Origin: Phallusia fumigata
Lineage: Eukaryota; Chordata; Ascidiacea; Phlebobranchia; Ascidiidae
Length of the DNA stretch: 37,773 nt
NCBI GenBank assembly: GCA_008931825.1
Contig: QXVZ01006519.1
Location: forward strand, 1,424 to 39,196
Direction of reading: 5' to 3'
Shown here: in pieces, positions 36,246 through 37,773 of the stretch
Position numbering within the stretch: position 1 is the stretch's first letter
Layout: each line of letters begins with the position of its first letter
Made by a program: the position numbers and the translations under genes
The notes under the pieces: model-generated
The model's input: only the letters and a program-made list of their open reading frames with translations
Told to the model about the DNA's origin: nothing
Database searches by the model: none

Positions 36246-37426
36246 CTAGTTCCGACTGCATTGTGACAGTTCGAAACTGCTCCTATTTCGCTGTATGTTG
36301 GGTCGCTGTTGTTCGACTTCCTCATTATACTTCTGTAAAAACGTTAGTTTATCAAAACTTGGTATAGGCCTTATATCACATGTTTGCGAAAAAGTTGACC
36401 TGATTTTAATGACCAGAGCTAAAATGACAATAAAAGCTATCACCAGTCCAACACCAAATGAAATTGCTAAGATTGGTAAAATGCTTGTGTTTGACATCGC
36501 TTTAGGTGTTGTTGTGTATGTCGCCCCGGTTGTAACGGTTGTTGAATCTGCATAACAATGCTAATATTTATTGCCTGACATTTGATGTTTTTGTTGTTGA
36601 ACAAAAACGGTTTTGCACACTGCTTTGACCTGTAAGGTCTCATCAGTGCTGCTGGTGGCAGGGCATTGACCGTTTAAAAAAAAATTTTTTTTTCTAAATT
36701 CAAAACAGAAATCGGAACTGACATTTGTATGTAAGCTTTTTTTCAGCGTACATTAGTTTGACCAATTGATTGTGAAAAATAAATCCAGCAAAGCAGATAT
36801 TTTAAGTGTATTTGTTTTAGTACATTAATGTCAGGCAACTATTTTTTATTACCTGTTGTCGTGGTTGGATATACCCTATCAGCTAGTGGGCAGCTCAAGA
36901 ATGAAAAGGAGATCATGACTGTTTCAATCTTTTGTGTTGTGATACGTGGTGGCCAATCATTGCTGACGACTGTCTTGGGTTGATTTTTGCATGTGCTTGG
37001 TAGCTTGATGCCAGCCCGACATGTTGTTTCGTTGCCAAAGTGCTGCTTTACATATAACCCACACCATGATTTACTGCTTTTGTGAGCCCATCCATTTGCA
37101 GTTTGTACAGCATCACCTTCAGAGAAGCCTTAGCGATTACACCTGCCAGATTTGCTGAGTACATACATACCATTAGGTAACTCCGTCCATAATGATGTAT
37201 TTTCATAGTTTTTCGTGTAAACAAACTGTACATAAAATATAACATCACTTGACAACGCCCTGCTGTTGAATATCCAACTGCATTTCTTTGACAGACTAGA
37301 GTGATATTCAATCCCAAACGAAGAAGTCACGTTAATCGGACATTTCCCCCATGCTGATCGGTTTGAAATGAAACCTAAAACTGAAAACGGCGTTAAACAG
37401 TCAAGTAATAACCAAAAACAATTCAT
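36246..37426 (-). CDS. Cluster gene D: CUB-like membrane protein with Thr-rich stalk
   Basis: A three-exon model keeps frame: 37426-37143, 37073-36853 and 36547-36246, 807 bases (268 residues). The start MNCFWLLLDCLTPFSVLG serves as a signal peptide; alternatively a separate first exon joins at the acceptor before 37380, where genes A-C have theirs. The first half-domain has GKCPINV, KKCSWIFNS and ELPNG. The second has SWCGLYVKQH, TTCRAG, STCKNQP, NDWPPR and FLSCP. A Thr-rich stalk (VYPTTTTDSTTVTTGATYTT) leads to the helix (LAISFGVGLVIAFIVILAL) and a 54-residue tail containing QKYNEEVEQQ and ending ELSQCSRN. Unlike A and B, the transmembrane segment and tail share one exon. The 69-base intron 1 (GTGTAA...GCAG) is the least certain part; a donor after LPNG is an alternative. 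Confidence 0.74.
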
Positions 37427-37545
37427 TTCCCACCGAAATTAAACAGTGTTATCCACCTAAACATCGCATTGACTAAGCAGTGGCAAGTTGTCTACAACAA
37501 AGAACTTCACCACTTCGCAAGACATCAGGCGTCCGGACGCATTCT

Positions 37546-37690
37546 TTAGAAAACACTGCGTAAACTTCCTTGTTTACTGTGCTTTTGCTTCTGTTTTGCA
37601 GATAGGTCCATTATGTACTCAGCAGAACTACAGCTTGGATATGGTCGAATCGAGATTCGTTCAAGCCTCATACATCCACAAATTATTAGC
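37546..37690 (-). CDS. Possible tail exon of a fifth cluster member (gene E), rest outside window
   Basis: After ACACTAGCTAG| on the minus strand, a frame entered in phase 2 (as for tail exons of A and B) runs 48 codons to TAA. It begins LIICGCMRLERISIRPYP, a Cys-rich then basic stretch typical of a juxtamembrane region, and contains SSAEYIMDL and an Arg/Lys/Ser-rich end. A transmembrane exon would lie beyond the right edge. The evidence is phase, composition and position only. Confidence 0.38.
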
Positions 37691-37773
37691 CTAGCTAGTG
37701 TTTTAACTTTTTGCAACACGTAAGGCAATGCAAGAAATGTGTATGCCTTGTTCAATCTGTGTAAAATGAAGTT

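Noticed and set aside
1-37773. CRISPR arrays, prokaryotic operons, rRNA or tRNA genes
   Set aside because: No regularly spaced repeats of array type, no ribosome binding sites with packed ORFs, and no cloverleaf with matching A and B boxes was found; the spliced genes show nuclear eukaryotic DNA.

Overview
The window looks like invertebrate deuterostome DNA, most likely from a tunicate of the Ciona type. It is AT-rich and its genes are split into many short exons. Introns are mostly 60-900 bases with GT-AG ends. The two clear housekeeping genes (a GIT-family ArfGAP and methylthioribose-1-phosphate isomerase) are close in sequence to the vertebrate proteins. The species call is inference. All exon models were built by hand from reading frame, splice sites and phase.

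Layout: (1) 20-1123 (+), the 3' exons of an unrecognised gene that begins outside the window. (2) 1622-5537 (+), a complete six-exon MRI1/mtnA-like gene (358 codons after removing duplicated sequence). (3) 5538-7347, no convincing gene. (4) 7348-16731 (-), a complete 17-coding-exon GIT1/GIT2-like gene (756 residues). (5) about 16.8-19.56 kb, non-coding, with a CTCAA repeat, a GCCAAAC-motif cluster and an inverted repeat. (6) 19617-21700 (+), a secreted pentraxin-domain gene with a TATA box and one internal frameshift. (7) 22337-37690 (-), a tandem cluster of at least four related genes for single-pass membrane proteins, plus the possible last exon of a fifth. I call them A to E from left to right.

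The cluster genes share one plan: a signal peptide; a two-exon CUB-like ectodomain containing LP(D/N)G, four spaced cysteines and, in three of the four copies, a WPPR motif; then a transmembrane segment and an unrelated cytoplasmic tail. Splice phases are the same throughout (1, 1, 1, 2, or 1, 2, 1 in D). Gene C is a decayed tandem copy of gene B. Gene B carries a 393-bp hAT-type MITE with a perfect 8-bp target duplication four bases from its start codon. I do not recognise the family. The plan suggests surface receptors, and their ligand and pathway cannot be read from sequence.

Five of the six single N bases (2757, 3861, 10314, 11636, 26659) separate two nearly identical direct repeats that meet exactly at the N. 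Three of these interrupt coding exons in ways that would break the reading frame. They are best read as contig ends or haplotypes joined without merging, so the duplicated exons of MRI1, GIT and the 25.1-28.5 kb region should each be counted once. The two copies at 25.1-28.5 kb differ by substitutions and by indels of about 240 and 70 bases, as expected for a very heterozygous animal.
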